Shown one piece after another: positions 1 to 9,582 of a DNA stretch of 64,000 nucleotides. The notes beneath the pieces are model-generated. The model ran no database searches. It was given only the letters and a program-made list of their open reading frames with translations, and was not told where the DNA came from. This stretch comes from Alisma plantago-aquatica (taxonomy: Eukaryota > Streptophyta > Magnoliopsida > Alismatales > Alismataceae). The position numbers and the translations under genes were made by a program. Every line of letters starts with the position of its first letter. Positions within the stretch are counted from its first letter, which is position 1. The stretch is from the NCBI GenBank assembly GCA_963693085.1, contig OY856414.1, forward strand, positions 259,665,001 to 259,729,000, in the 5' to 3' direction.

Positions 1-625
1 TGAGCCCTAGCTGATCACTAGCTCTCTCAATGTGTCCAGTGAAAGGAGTCTTGGTCATCTTCCCTAATAAACATGCCTCACATGTCTCTAATGATTCAAA
101 ATCAAAAGAGTCTAGGTAACCATCCTTATGGAGTCTAGATATGTGCTTCTCGTTTATGTGCCCAAGATGACAATGCCATAAGAATGTTTTGTTTGAGTTT
201 TTAAGTTTTAACCTTTTAGTATTTACGTTGTATATGCTAGTCTCAAGTTCTAACAAGTAGATACCATAAGACATAGGGACATTGCCATAAAAGATCTCAT
301 CTTTAGATATAGAAATAATTCCATTCTTAATGTGAAATTAAAATCCACTCTTGTCCATACATGATACAGAAATAATATTTCTATTAATGGTAGGTACATA
401 ATAGAAATTCTCTAATTCTATTAAAAGGCCTGTAGGCAAAGATAAACTAATAACTTCAACTGCGGTGGCAGCAACTCTTGCTCCATTAACAACCTACAGC
501 TCGACTTGGCCCTTTCGTAAAGGCTTACTTCTTATCAGATCCTACATATTAGAACATATGTGAGATCCACATCCGGTATCCAGTACCCATGATGAAGAAG
601 TATATAAGTTTATCTCAATAACGTA
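1..625 (-). pseudogene. Copia pol fragment: aspartic protease plus GAG-pre-integrase domain
   Basis: Translated on the minus strand this gives a retropepsin motif WVLDTGCGSHIC at about 554-589, with the catalytic DTG present. It is followed by a GAG-pre-integrase domain with the hallmark LWHCHLGH at about 159-189 and CEACLLGKMTKTPF near the left end. The protease would cleave the Gag-Pol polyprotein; the second domain precedes integrase. One in-frame stop (TAA, around 335-345) interrupts the conserved stretch after ISVSCMDKSGF. The reading frame runs off the left edge of the window. Upstream gag is at 7118-7945, separated by the S insertion. This is a relic of element A. Confidence 0.88.
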
Positions 626-630
626 TATAC
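626..630. repeat. Target site duplication TATAC, left copy (element S)
   Basis: TATAC directly precedes the 5' LTR of element S and is repeated at 7091-7095 directly after its 3' LTR. A perfect 5-bp duplication is the expected footprint of Copia-type integration and fixes both element ends to the base. Confidence 0.95.
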
Positions 631-972
631 TGTTGGCTAAATTGACATTATTATAATCCCTTTGTTTTGATGATAACAAACATTTCATTCTTGTCGATCT
701 AACGAGCTACTTGAGTGTTGCAGGAATAAGGTGGATGACAAAGTACTAGGGAATCTATATGCTTGAATGCTTGTAAATTTCATGAAATGTAATCAATTGT
801 AAACTTGTACAAGTATATAATGTACAAGTACTTAGACATCATGTAAATCAAGCGTTATATCTTCCCTAGCCAATCACTACACTTAGATAGGTCATCCCCT
901 TCAACAGTGTCACCTATGCACACTCATACACACACTCAATGCATTAAAATTGAAACATTGAAATAGGGTCAA

Positions 973-1174
973 TCTCGGTCGACAAACTCCTCGACCGAGA
1001 CACTCTCGGTCGACAAACTTCTCGACCGAGAATGACCCAAGTAGCCGTTAGATACAACTAAGAAGGTAGTTGGCAGTTGGAGCTAAACGTTGCTAACACT
1101 TGATCCAGAGTGCCTGTCGGTCGACAAAACTTCGACCGAGTAGGCATCTCAGTCGACAATTCTTCGACCGAGAT
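973..1174 (+). promoter_or_regulatory. Cluster of four palindromes in U3 of S
   Basis: Four inverted repeats built on CTCGGTCGA / TCGACCGAG. Arms are at 973-982/991-1000 and 1004-1013/1022-1031 (both 10 bp, perfect, 8-nt spacer), about 1118-1124/1132-1138 (7 bp perfect, extending with mismatches to TGCCT/AGGCA), and about 1146-1156/1164-1174 (one mismatch). They lie 135-340 bp upstream of the TATA box, so in DNA they sit where promoter elements would. The 3' LTR copies (offset +5008) have C-to-T changes in two arms and a repaired arm in the fourth. Function is inferred from position and repetition only. Confidence 0.75.
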
Positions 1175-1308
1175 GAACTCTGACAGAAACTGCAGAATTA
1201 ATTAACTAGCCGTTGCTAATGCACCTAACTTGTACCTAACGGCTAGTTAAGAACTTAGAACCCCCTAGAAAGTGTCTAGAACGTCCTTAAGCACTTGTAG
1301 GCCATTTC

Positions 1309-1316
1309 TATAAATA
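1309..1316 (+). promoter_or_regulatory. Probable TATA box of the S LTR
   Basis: TATAAATA in CATTTCTATAAATAGGAC. It separates the palindrome cluster from the repeat-bearing R/U5 half. The same box is at 6317-6324 in the 3' LTR, in a stretch without differences between the two LTRs. Confidence 0.75.
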
Positions 1317-1680
1317 GGACATGCCTTAGGACACCTAAAAACACCTAAGCTACACTTGTGATACACTTGAGCATACACTTACAATTGGCAATCTGTTTTG
1401 AGAAATTGAGCAACACTTGCATTGGCGATTCCTCTACTTGCTCTAACTTCGTGTCCTATAGGCTAGCATCTCCTATCCACAGCACTTACACTTCTACATA
1501 CATTGGTTAGGAGATCAATACGCTTGAAATAGGCAAATCAAGACTTGTGCTTACAACAGTATTGTAATTTCTGTTTTTCCTTCTTGTTCCTTGTTATCTT
1601 GTGTATTCTCCTTGCTACTCCTAGGGTTGGAGGCTGCGGATTGGAGAAGGTTCTTCTCGGAGGAGAAGGTGTACTTCAAG

Positions 1681-1827
1681 CTACTTCAAGAAGGCTATCG
1701 CAACGGGAAGCTACTTCAAGAAGGCTATTGCAACGGGAAGCTACTTCAGGAGGAAGGCTGCTTCAAGGTTGGTGCAATTACTTCTAGGTGAAGGCTGCTT
1801 CAAGGTTGGTGCGATTACTTCTAGGTG
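1681..1827 (+). repeat. Two adjacent tandem repeats in R/U5 of S
   Basis: A 30-bp unit (CTACTTCAAGAAGGCTAT...) occurs at 1681-1710 and 1711-1740 with a partial third copy. A 37-bp unit (AAGGCTGCTTCAAGGTTGG...) occurs at 1754-1790 and 1791-1827 with a partial third copy. The same arrays are at 6689-6748 and 6762-6835. They produce small open frames that I do not regard as genes. Confidence 0.85.
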
Positions 1828-2084
1828 AAGGCTGCTTGAAGGGTTTAGGGAGAGAATTGTAATTTTATGTAAAGTCCTTGTGAGGTAATAAAATTAAATT
1901 CTTTCCAAATCCTGGTTGGGTAAGCAACCGGGTAGTGGACTGACTGCCTTAGTATTTGCTAAGGTAGGAACCACTCTAAACCCTTGTCTCCTTGTTCAAT
2001 ATTTTTGTGATTTGTTGCTTGAGTTTAAATAATTGTTAAAATTATTTTAAAACCCTATTCACCCCCCCTCTAGTTTTTTTCAAT

Positions 2085-2099
2085 TGGTATCAGAGCAGG
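2085..2099 (+). other. Primer binding site of S (tRNA-iMet type)
   Basis: TGGTATCAGAGCAGG starts 3 bp after the LTR end. TGGTATCAGAGC is complementary to the 3' end of initiator tRNA-Met, the usual minus-strand primer of plant Copia and many Gypsy elements. Confidence 0.9.
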
Positions 2100-2129
2100 C
2101 TTCAAGGAACCCTAACAAGGTCTTGAAGA

Positions 2130-3815
2130 ATGGGTGACGGGGTGCTCAACAACCTTAACCTTGAAGGGACATTTGTTGCTAGGCCTCCAGTGTTTGATGG
2201 AACAAACTACACATATTGGAAGAGAAGGATGCAGTTCTACTTTCAAGGCATAAGTTGGGACTTATGGAGGATGGTCTCAACCCCATACGAGCTTCCTCAA
2301 ATGCAATATGCAGAGTGGGATGCAAATACGGTAAAATCGGCTCAAATGAATGCAAAGGCTGTAAGTATTCTTTATTGTTCAATTTCAGTAGGAGAATTTA
2401 ATAGAATATCAAATTGTGAAACAGCCTATGAAATATGGCATAGATTGTCCATAACCTATGAAGGTACGGTTCAAGTTAAGAACTCTAAGATTAGTATGCT
2501 TAAACAGAAGTTTGAACACTTTCGTATGGATCCGAATGAATCCATTAGTGAAATGTTTGCAAAATTCTCTTCTATTGTTAATGGTTTGAATGCCTTAGGA
2601 AAAACTGTTCTTGAAGAAGAACAGGTGTCAAAGGTACTTCGATCATTTCCTCCCAAATACAAACCCAAGGTGACAACCATTGAAGAAGCTAATGATCTCA
2701 CTAAACTGAAAATGGAGCAACTCATTGGCAATCTAGAAGCTCATGAGGCAACTTTAGAAGAGGAAGAAAGAAGAGAACGTGAACATCAACAAGGCGAAAA
2801 GAAGGACATTGCATTCAAAGCATCAACCAAGGACACTCATGACACAAGTGAAGATGATAGTGAAGAAGAAACTCTCATTGTAAATGGTAAGCAATATAAA
2901 AGTTTTAAAACCAATAAAACTTCTAGTGTTTCTTCTTCCAGGTGCTTTGAATGTGGCAAAAAGGGACACATGAAAGGAGATTGTCCAAAACTCAAGAAAG
3001 GGAAGAAATCATCTCACAAAAAGAAAGAAAGAGCATATAAAGCTGCATGGGATGATTCAAGTGATGATAGTGATGACGGAAAAGAAGAAGTAGAATGCCT
3101 CATTGCTACAACAAATGAAGACAAAGAAGAGGTAAGTCTTTATGATCTACCAAAAGAAGATCTAATTGCTAGTCTTCAAGATACGCATGAGAAATACATT
3201 GAGTGCAAGAAGAAACTTAAGAAATCAAATAAAGTAAATGATGATTTAAATGTTAAACTTCTTGCTCTTGTATCTGAAAATGAAAATCTCAAAAAGGAAA
3301 ATGAAGATTATGATCTTAAGATAAAATCGGTAGAAGCTAATTGCAATCTTCTTTCCTTAGAAAAGTTAAACTTGCAAACTCAAGTCAATGATCTTCAGAA
3401 ACAACCTATTCTATGTTCACATTTATATTATGATGAGGTTGTCAAAGAAAGAAACTCTCTAATCTCTAACTTAGATCAAGCAAAGAAAGATATAAACAAG
3501 AAGATGGATGATATTGCTAAGTTACAAAGAAATGTAAATGAGTTAAGAGGAAATGACATGCTTGGAAATATTCTGAAAATTTCCTCTAGTTATAATGGAA
3601 GAAGAGGATTAGGATATGATCCAAAGAGAAGTCAACCCAAAAGAGCTAAAGCATCCAAGACTAAGACTATGTTTGTACCGAAGAACACAATTCCTAGAAA
3701 GAGAAAGGAAGTTGACTCTATTAGTTGTCATTATTGTTTGCGTCTTGGACATTACTCTTTTTCATGCCCATACAAGAACAGGAATGATGATCTAGCTTGG
3801 GTTCCTAAAACTTAG
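2130..3815 (+). CDS. gag: Sirevirus-type Gag polyprotein, 561 aa, intact
   Basis: Structural protein that would form the retrotransposon particle and package RNA. The first ATG lies 31 bp after the primer site and the frame is open to a TAG at 3813-3815. From the N-terminus: a UBN2/DUF4219-like Copia gag region (about aa 17-210) starting with RPPVFDGTNYTYWKRRM; a Lys/Glu-rich linker; a first zinc knuckle CFECGKKGHMKGDC (aa 272-285); an Asp/Ser-rich acidic patch (about aa 307-318); a long predicted coiled coil (about aa 345-480); and a second knuckle CHYCLRLGHYSFSC (aa 533-546). This order matches Sirevirus Gag. The protein ends with WVPKT, about where a full element would run on into protease. 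An intact gag without pol suggests selection or very recent mobility; the 1.8% LTR difference allows either. Confidence 0.93.
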   Translation: MGDGVLNNLNLEGTFVARPPVFDGTNYTYWKRRMQFYFQGISWDLWRMVSTPYELPQMQYAEWDANTVKSAQMNAKAVSILYCSISVGEFNRISNCETAYEIWHRLSITYEGTVQVKNSKISMLKQKFEHFRMDPNESISEMFAKFSSIVNGLNALGKTVLEEEQVSKVLRSFPPKYKPKVTTIEEANDLTKLKMEQLIGNLEAHEATLEEEERREREHQQGEKKDIAFKASTKDTHDTSEDDSEEETLIVNGKQYKSFKTNKTSSVSSSRCFECGKKGHMKGDCPKLKKGKKSSHKKKERAYKAAWDDSSDDSDDGKEEVECLIATTNEDKEEVSLYDLPKEDLIASLQDTHEKYIECKKKLKKSNKVNDDLNVKLLALVSENENLKKENEDYDLKIKSVEANCNLLSLEKLNLQTQVNDLQKQPILCSHLYYDEVVKERNSLISNLDQAKKDINKKMDDIAKLQRNVNELRGNDMLGNILKISSSYNGRRGLGYDPKRSQPKRAKASKTKTMFVPKNTIPRKRKEVDSISCHYCLRLGHYSFSCPYKNRNDDLAWVPKT

Positions 3816-5102
3816 AAGATTAAATTTGACTAGTTGAAATTTGACCTAAACTGATTCTTAATATACAAATGTCATATCTCAACACAATCGAGCTCTAACT
3901 TGCATAATCTTATTTTACTTGGAATCAATAAATAGTTTTGAAAACAATACAGAAAACTGATTGGTCGAGAAATCTTCGACCGAGCAGTCAGTCGGTCGAG
4001 AAATCCTCGACCGAGCAGGTCACTGATTTCAGTCTGCAATAAAATTGCTGAATAATTTTTTGATTGATCAAGTGGCTATCTATTTGCTGTTAATGACTGT
4101 TTTACATGCAAAATAAGAATAAATTCTGGAAATCATTCCTGGAACACAATATATTAAAGTTTTCCATCATGAGTTAAGATAGAAATTTATGAAAATTGTG
4201 CTATAAGAAGACTGTTTGTTGAAAAAGCTGGTTAGGCATGAACAATTATCTTGAACACTTATATGAGAATATTTTCATCTATGTTATGAATCATATTTTC
4301 TTTAGTCAAAGAAAATTATTGTTTTCATGGTTTATTCTAAGTATTCCTTGACATATCTACATAGCAACATTGTATTGAATTTCATGATTCAAATATTCTA
4401 TCATCATACGTATGTGTTCACTATTTCACATGTTGCTTTAGAACAAGAATGTAAATGCTTATTAAACACACAAGATAAAATTTCTCTATTGGTATTTTAA
4501 GAACTTGAGACATTAATCTTGCTTTCAAGACTATATATTTTCTTGAAAAAATTACATGATTAATCTGAACACAAGATCACAAAAAGAGATAGGACTTGAT
4601 ATTAAGGGACATCATTCATAATAAGTTTCACTCAAAGAACTGATATCTCTTTAAGCTACCTACAGAAATTATATTTCACATATAAATGCTCACATTGGAA
4701 ATCTGCAGGAACTGCCTCTTGGTTGAAATCAAAATTTGACCAAGGGGCACTATGGTCGTAGTCAAGGGCGACCTAAAATAAGCTTGACATAATGCTTATT
4801 TGCACATCTTTTTACTGCACTTAATCTTAGTATCTTGAATCAAAATGTGTTCATTGCAAAACATAAAGCTCCAATGAAAGGTCAAAATCAAATCTTGTTT
4901 GTGACCTTAGAATCCTTAAAATGTTTAAATTATAAGATTAAGGGGGAGCTTACAAAAACTATTTTGATTATAAGATTAAGAAGCTTACAAAACTTTGTAG
5001 ATATCATTTGAAGCTTGTTATGACTTTAGTATTTTTAATCTTAGTTATAAAAATAAAGGAATCTACAAAATACATGAATATGATATATATTTCTTATTGT
5101 TG
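3816..5102 (+). other. Non-coding region of S after gag, with two further palindromes
   Basis: No coding sequence is recognisable here. At 3962-4016 two inverted repeats of the LTR palindrome type recur (GGTCGAGAAATCTTCGACC and CTCGACCGAG partners), about 150 bp after the gag stop. The first AAGGGGGAG tract is at 4940-4949. The rest is AT-rich sequence in the place where pol would normally lie. Confidence 0.7.
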
Positions 5103-5301
5103 GAATTCTCTAAACAAATCAGGGCTTAACATCTCGTGTATTTGGTTAGAGATATTTCTTATAAGCTTAAAGGATTCTCATTTCATTTTCAGGGCTTAAC
5201 ATCCCTTGTAAAATGGATGAGAAATCAATACACATATGCCATGAGCTTAAAAGGAACTCATTTCATTTCAAGGCTTAACATCCTTTTCAAATGAGTGAGA
5301 A
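5103..5301 (+). other. Three tandem stem-loops with a shared loop sequence
   Basis: Imperfect inverted repeats at about 5103-5157, 5173-5226 and 5255-5301. Each has at its centre (A)GGGCTTAACATC or AGGCTTAACATCC (5121-5133, 5191-5203, 5271-5283). Arms are similar between copies 2 and 3 (CTCATTTCATTT pairing with AAATG.ATGAG) and different in copy 1, so the loop is better kept than the arms. They lie 0.3-0.5 kb upstream of the 3' LTR. An RNA role (packaging, dimerisation, priming) is only inference. Confidence 0.65.
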
Positions 5302-5371
5302 ATAAATTGTGGCTAAATTTAACAATAATTGCTTTTCATTAATCCCTTGTTTTTAAATTGAATATTTCTTT

Positions 5372-5638
5372 AAGGGGGAGCATAGCATAAAATTAAGGGG
5401 GAGAAATATAAGTCATATAAAATGATTTTATTGGATATCTTTTTGAAATGACAAAGGGGGAGAAATAATATAAAATCCAAATCAAAAACATAAATGAGTT
5501 TCATAATATCACGGCCACCATTCACTTGCAAAATAAGAATGGCTACAAAAGGTAAACTTCAGGTATGAAACTTACTTGATTTATATTTCCTTTATTTTAT
5601 ATTTGAGAAATGTTTGTCATCTTCAAAAAGGGGGAGAT
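5372..5638 (+). other. Series of polypurine tracts ending at the 3' LTR of S
   Basis: AAGGGGGAG occurs at 5372-5380, 5394-5404 (AAGGGGGAGAAA), 5453-5465 (AAAGGGGGAGAAA) and 5625-5638 (AAAAAGGGGGAGAT). The last ends exactly where the 3' LTR starts and is the functional plus-strand primer by position. A further copy is at 4940-4949. Repeated polypurine tracts upstream of the 3' LTR are a recorded trait of Sireviruses. Confidence 0.85.
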
Positions 5639-7090
5639 TGTTGGCTAAATTGACATTATTATAATCCCTTTGTTTTGATGATAACAAACATTTCATTCTT
5701 GTCGATCTAACGAGCTACTTGAGTGTTGCAGGAATAAGGTGGATGACAAAGTACTAGGGAATCTATATGCTTGAATGCTTGTAAATTTCATGAAATGTAA
5801 TCAATTGTAAACTTGTACAAGTATATAATGTACAAGTACTTAGACATCATGTAAATCAAGCGTTAGATCTTCCCTAGCCAATCACTACACTTAGATAGGT
5901 CATCCCCTTCAACAGTGTCACCTATGCACACTCATACACACACTCAATGCATTAAAATTGAAACATTGAAACAGGGTCAATCTCGGTCGACAAACTCCTC
6001 GACCGAGACACTCTCGGTCGACAAACTTCTCGACTGAGAATGACCCAAGTAGCCATTAGATACAACTAAGAAGGTAGTTGGCAGTTGGAGCTAAACGTTG
6101 CTGACACTTGATCCAGAGTGCCTGTTGGTCGACAAAACTTCGACTGAGTAGGCATCTCGGTCGACAATTCTTCGACCGAGATGAACTCTGACAGAAAATG
6201 CATAATTAATTAACTAGTCGTTGCTAATGCACCTAACTTGTACCTAACGGCTAGTTAAGCACTTAGAACCCCCTAGAAAGTGTCTAGAACGTCCTTAAGC
6301 ACTTGTAGGCCATTTCTATAAATAGGACATGCCTTAGGACACCTAAAAACACCTAAGCTACACTTGTGATACACTTGAGCATACACTTACAATTGGCAAT
6401 CTGTTTTGAGAAATTGAGCAACACTTGCATTGGCGATTCCTCTACTTGCTCTAACTTCGTGTCCTATAGGCTAGCATCTCCTATCCACAACACTTACACT
6501 TCTACATACATTGGTTAGGAGATCAATACGCTTGAAATAGGCAAATCAAGCCTTGTGCTTACAACGGTATTGTAATTTCCGTTTTTCCTTCTTGTTCCTT
6601 GTTATCTTGTGTATTCTCCTTGCTACTCCTAGGGTTGGAGGCTGCGGATTGGAGAAGGTTCTTCTCGGAGGAGAAGGTGGACTTCAAGCTACTTCAAGAA
6701 GGCTATCGCAACGGGAAGCTACTTCAAGAAGGCTATTGCAACGGGAATCTACTTCAGGAGGAAGGTTGCTTCAAGGTTGGTGCAATTACTTCTAGGTGAA
6801 GGCTGCTTCAAGGTTGGTGCGATTACTTCTAGGTGAAGGCTGCTTGAAGGGTTTAGGGAGAGAATTGTAATTTTATGTAAAGTCCTTGCGAGGTAATAAA
6901 ATTAAATTCTTTCCAAATCCCAGTTGGGTAAGCAACCAGGTAGTGGACTGACTGCCTTAGTATTTGCTAAGGTAGGAACCACTCTAAACCCTTGTCTCCT
7001 TGTTCAATATTTTTGTGATTGGTTGTTTGAGTTTAAATAATTGTTAAAATTATTTTAAAACCCTATTCACCCCCCCTCTAGTGTTTTTCA
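5639..7090 (+). repeat. 3' LTR of element S (1452 bp)
   Basis: Direct repeat of 631-2082 with the same length and termini, followed by TATAC (7091-7095). Counted by eye there are about 26 single-base differences and no indels. Several differences are C-to-T in the CG-containing palindrome arms, as expected from deamination of methylated cytosine. Confidence 0.95.
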
Positions 7091-7117
7091 TATACCTGAA
7101 GTGGAGATCTCTATCCC

Positions 7118-7945
7118 CTACTTCTTCTTCCTCAGTTCCTCCAGGTAGAGAGGACAATTTCTTTTCCAATGTCCAGTCTGGTGACAATGGTGACAACTGC
7201 CTTCTTTGGAGATCCCACCTTTAGCTTTGAGCGTGGATGGCTTTGGCTTCTGTCCGAATTTAGAACCTTTCTTAGACTTGCCTTTGCCATTTGACTTTCC
7301 CTTTGTCTTGCTGATCATCATCACAGACTTGGGCTTGTCTTTCTTCATCTGTGCTTCAACTGTCCACAAGATGCCCAACAATTCTAACAACGTCTTGTCA
7401 AAAATTTTCATGTTGTAGTTCATGACAAAATGACTATATGATTCAGGCAACGATTGTAGAATCACATCAGTGGCCAACTCTTGACCTAGGGGAAATCCCA
7501 TCTTGGATAGGCTTTCCACATACCCAATCAAGTTGAGTATGTGGGTGCCAACTGAGTCTCCCTCTTTCATCTTGCTTTTGAATAAAGCCTTTGAGACATC
7601 ATATCTCTCCTGTCTTGCTTGATGTTGATACATGTTCTTGTGATGTGTTACCATCTCCATGACATTCATGTTCTCATGCTGCTCTTGCAACTCATAGTTC
7701 ATTGAGCACAACATCAGGCACTTGACATCCACGACATCATTAAGGTGCTTCTTGTAAGCATCCTTTTAAGCCTTGGGCACATTTACAGAGGGTTCCAATG
7801 GCTCTGGTGTTTCAAGGACATAGAGCTTACGATCATGTGTGAGAACAATTCTCAGCGTCCTAAACTAGTTTTGAAAGTTGGTTCTGGTGAGTTTGTCCTT
7901 CTCAAGGACCAATCGCAATGAGAAAGTATGAGTGTTGTTTGCCAT
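7118..7945 (-). pseudogene. gag: Copia Gag (element A), two stops
   Basis: Gag of element A. The minus-strand frame starts at ATG 7945-7943 (MANNTHTFSLRLVLEKDK) and runs in one frame to the stop at 7118. Two in-frame stops, one after TRTNFQN and one after NVPKA, cut the first quarter. The middle is a typical UBN2 Copia gag with QEQHENMNVMEMV and LATDVILQSLPESYSHFVMN. The C-terminus carries the zinc knuckle CHHCHQTGHWKRNC followed by PLYLEEL. In the intact ancestor protease followed directly, but element S now intervenes. The frame is otherwise well kept, so inactivation is fairly recent. Confidence 0.9.
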
Positions 7946-8757
7946 TTGATTGCTACAAAAGAAAAATTTGCATTCAGTCCAAAACATTTTAACTTGTAAA
8001 GATTAGATAAACGAGATTAATTAGGCCTTTAATTAATTACACTCCCACTATTTTATTAAAATTGATAGCCTTCACTATTAAATCAGAAGATTGCAACGCA
8101 CAACCTTCTAGTGAGCCAAGATCCAAAATAATTGGGTCAATGCCCAGCTAATGCCGGCGTCAAAGACCAAATACTAAGGTAGGAAACTTTTGCCAATTGC
8201 ATCATATGCAACTCTTGGATAGATGATCATGCACAAATCCTTTCCATGATGCATCTATGTGCCTCTAGGTACTTGATCCTATCAAGGTTCCATAGTTAAG
8301 TCCAACCCATAAGCCAACATGATGAGTGTGCACCCTGTGGAGGCAGACCCACACACCCACCATCACACTTCCACGAGATAGATAGTGTACCACATGGAGG
8401 CATGCCCACACATAGTCGATCAAGCTTTTCATGTGTGTTGCTTTATGGAAGGCAACTAAAACTTAATATTATTAATTCAGGGGTTTTATTAATACATATA
8501 CATATCCAAACACCAGATACTTATAGTATGTATCATATACTACTATATCCACAATCACAAATGATAGACATGCAATCATAAACACAAATACATTGGTTAT
8601 GGCCATACTATTGTAATCCTTTGGAGCAACAAAGGATTACGGTCCACCTATGGTCTTATGCATGTCATGCAACACCTGTGAATCAACCTGTAAGCATGTA
8701 ATGATCAACATTACAATGAACAACTTCATGGATGCTTCGTGAGGTTGGAACTTCAAG

Positions 8758-8889
8758 TTGCTTCTTGGAATTGGATCTTCTTGTTGCTTCTCCATGGACG
8801 CTCCTTGGAGTTGGATCTTCAGGTTGCTTCTTGGAATTAGATCTGCATGGTGCTTCTCCATGGACACTCCTTGGAGTTGGATCTTCAAG
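8758..8889 (-). repeat. 66-bp tandem duplication in the Copia A leader
   Basis: Two copies, 8758-8823 and 8824-8889, both starting TTGCTTCTTGGAATT and containing TCTCCATGGAC...CTCCTTGGAGTTGGATCTTCA. They differ at a few bases. Within the unit TTGGA(A/G)TTGGATCTTC itself recurs, so the repeat is higher-order. Confidence 0.85.
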
Positions 8890-9293
8890 TGGCCTCCTTA
8901 CATCAAGTTTACAAAACTAAAACTAATCCTATCTCTATTACATCATATGAGTACGAATATAAAAGGAAATAATTAATTACACTTTTAAATAAGAGATGAG
9001 GATCGACATGCAAGTCAAATACTTTATACAAAGGATCCATATGTAACCATTATACATCCATAGAATTCACAAACAAACATATCCACAAGATTGACATCCA
9101 CATTCATTCACAACATTCACAAAAGGGGATACTAGGCCATAACTGTGGATGCATTCACCACATAAAACAGATTTTAAAGGCGACATGTATGCTATCATAG
9201 GTATATCTACATATACATATATACATATTAAAATTGCAGTACTTTTAATGTGGGACATTCCCCATTAAATATTTTTTTGACTCCCACGCAGAC

Positions 9294-9350
9294 TATGCGG
9301 GGCACATAGGGGCAACGCCCCTATGCGGGGATCTCAGGGGCAGAGCCCCT
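9294..9350 (-). other. GC-rich hairpins in the Copia A leader
   Basis: ATAGGGGC (9305-9312) pairs with GCCCCTAT (9317-9324) across four bases, within a longer GCGGGG...CCCCGC-like context. AGGGGCAGAGCCCCT (9336-9350) forms a second small hairpin. Both would be in the element's genomic RNA and could be structured signals; the function is unknown. Confidence 0.6.
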
Positions 9351-9571
9351 GAAAGGTCTACGGAATTTTACTTCCATGCACTTAGGAAAATCAATATTTT
9401 CCATAGTCGACCCCATCCAAAACGTTAAAAATAGAATCCTACGGCGTATGTGGCATTAGGTTTAGATTTGCACATTAGCAGGTTTAATTTGCATCGTATG
9501 CAACATAAAAACAGTATAAAGTGATTCAATCATATCAAAATGAATCCAAATACGCCATAGATCGACGCTAC

Positions 9572-9581
9572 TCTGATACCA
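9572..9581 (-). other. Primer binding site of Copia A
   Basis: The minus strand reads TGGTATCAGA directly after the LTR end (one base between). This is the tRNA-Met-type primer site and gives the element's orientation. Confidence 0.85.
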
Positions 9582-9582
9582 C

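Larger units (their letters stand above)
631..2082 (+). repeat. 5' LTR of element S (1452 bp)
   Basis: It starts TGTTGGCTAAATTG and ends with TTTTTTCA just before the primer site; its partner is 5639-7090. U3 holds four inverted repeats (973-1174) upstream of a TATAAATA box at 1309-1316. The R/U5 part holds two short tandem repeats (1681-1827) and an AATAAA at 1887-1892. Small open frames inside it are not conserved coding sequence. Confidence 0.95.
631..7090 (+). mobile_element. Element S: non-autonomous Sirevirus-derived LTR element with gag only (TR-GAG type)
   Basis: A structurally complete 6460-bp element: 1452-bp LTRs at both ends (TG...CA), perfect TATAC duplication, tRNA-Met-type primer site right after the 5' LTR, polypurine tract right before the 3' LTR, and one intact 561-aa gag. 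There is no protease, integrase, RT or RNase H, so it must borrow pol from a relative. The gag type, the repeated AAGGGGGAG tracts and the palindrome-rich LTR are known traits of the Sirevirus lineage of Copia. LTRs differ at about 26 positions by eye (about 1.8%) and have equal length. Gag-only elements have been described in plants as TR-GAG; whether this family is among them needs a database search. Confidence 0.92.
7946..9571 (-). other. Leader (5' untranslated region) of Copia element A
   Basis: About 1.6 kb between the gag start and the primer site, without recognisable coding sequence. It contains a 66-bp direct repeat (8758-8889), GC-rich hairpins (9294-9350), and AT-rich stretches. 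Leaders of this length occur in plant Copia elements. Confidence 0.7.

Noticed and set aside
1545..1791. Overlapping open frames of 80 and 66 codons in the S LTR, also at 6553-6799
   Set aside because: They lie in the repeat-bearing R/U5 part of the LTR; the sequence is low-complexity, made by the 30- and 37-bp repeats, and no known domain is present.
2085..2099. tRNA gene fragments at the TGGTATCAGAGC sites
   Set aside because: Only 12-19 bases match and all sit directly inside LTRs; they are primer binding sites.
8637..8976. Short open frames on both strands around the 66-bp repeat
   Set aside because: They are produced by the tandem duplication in the Copia A leader and have no domain or start context.
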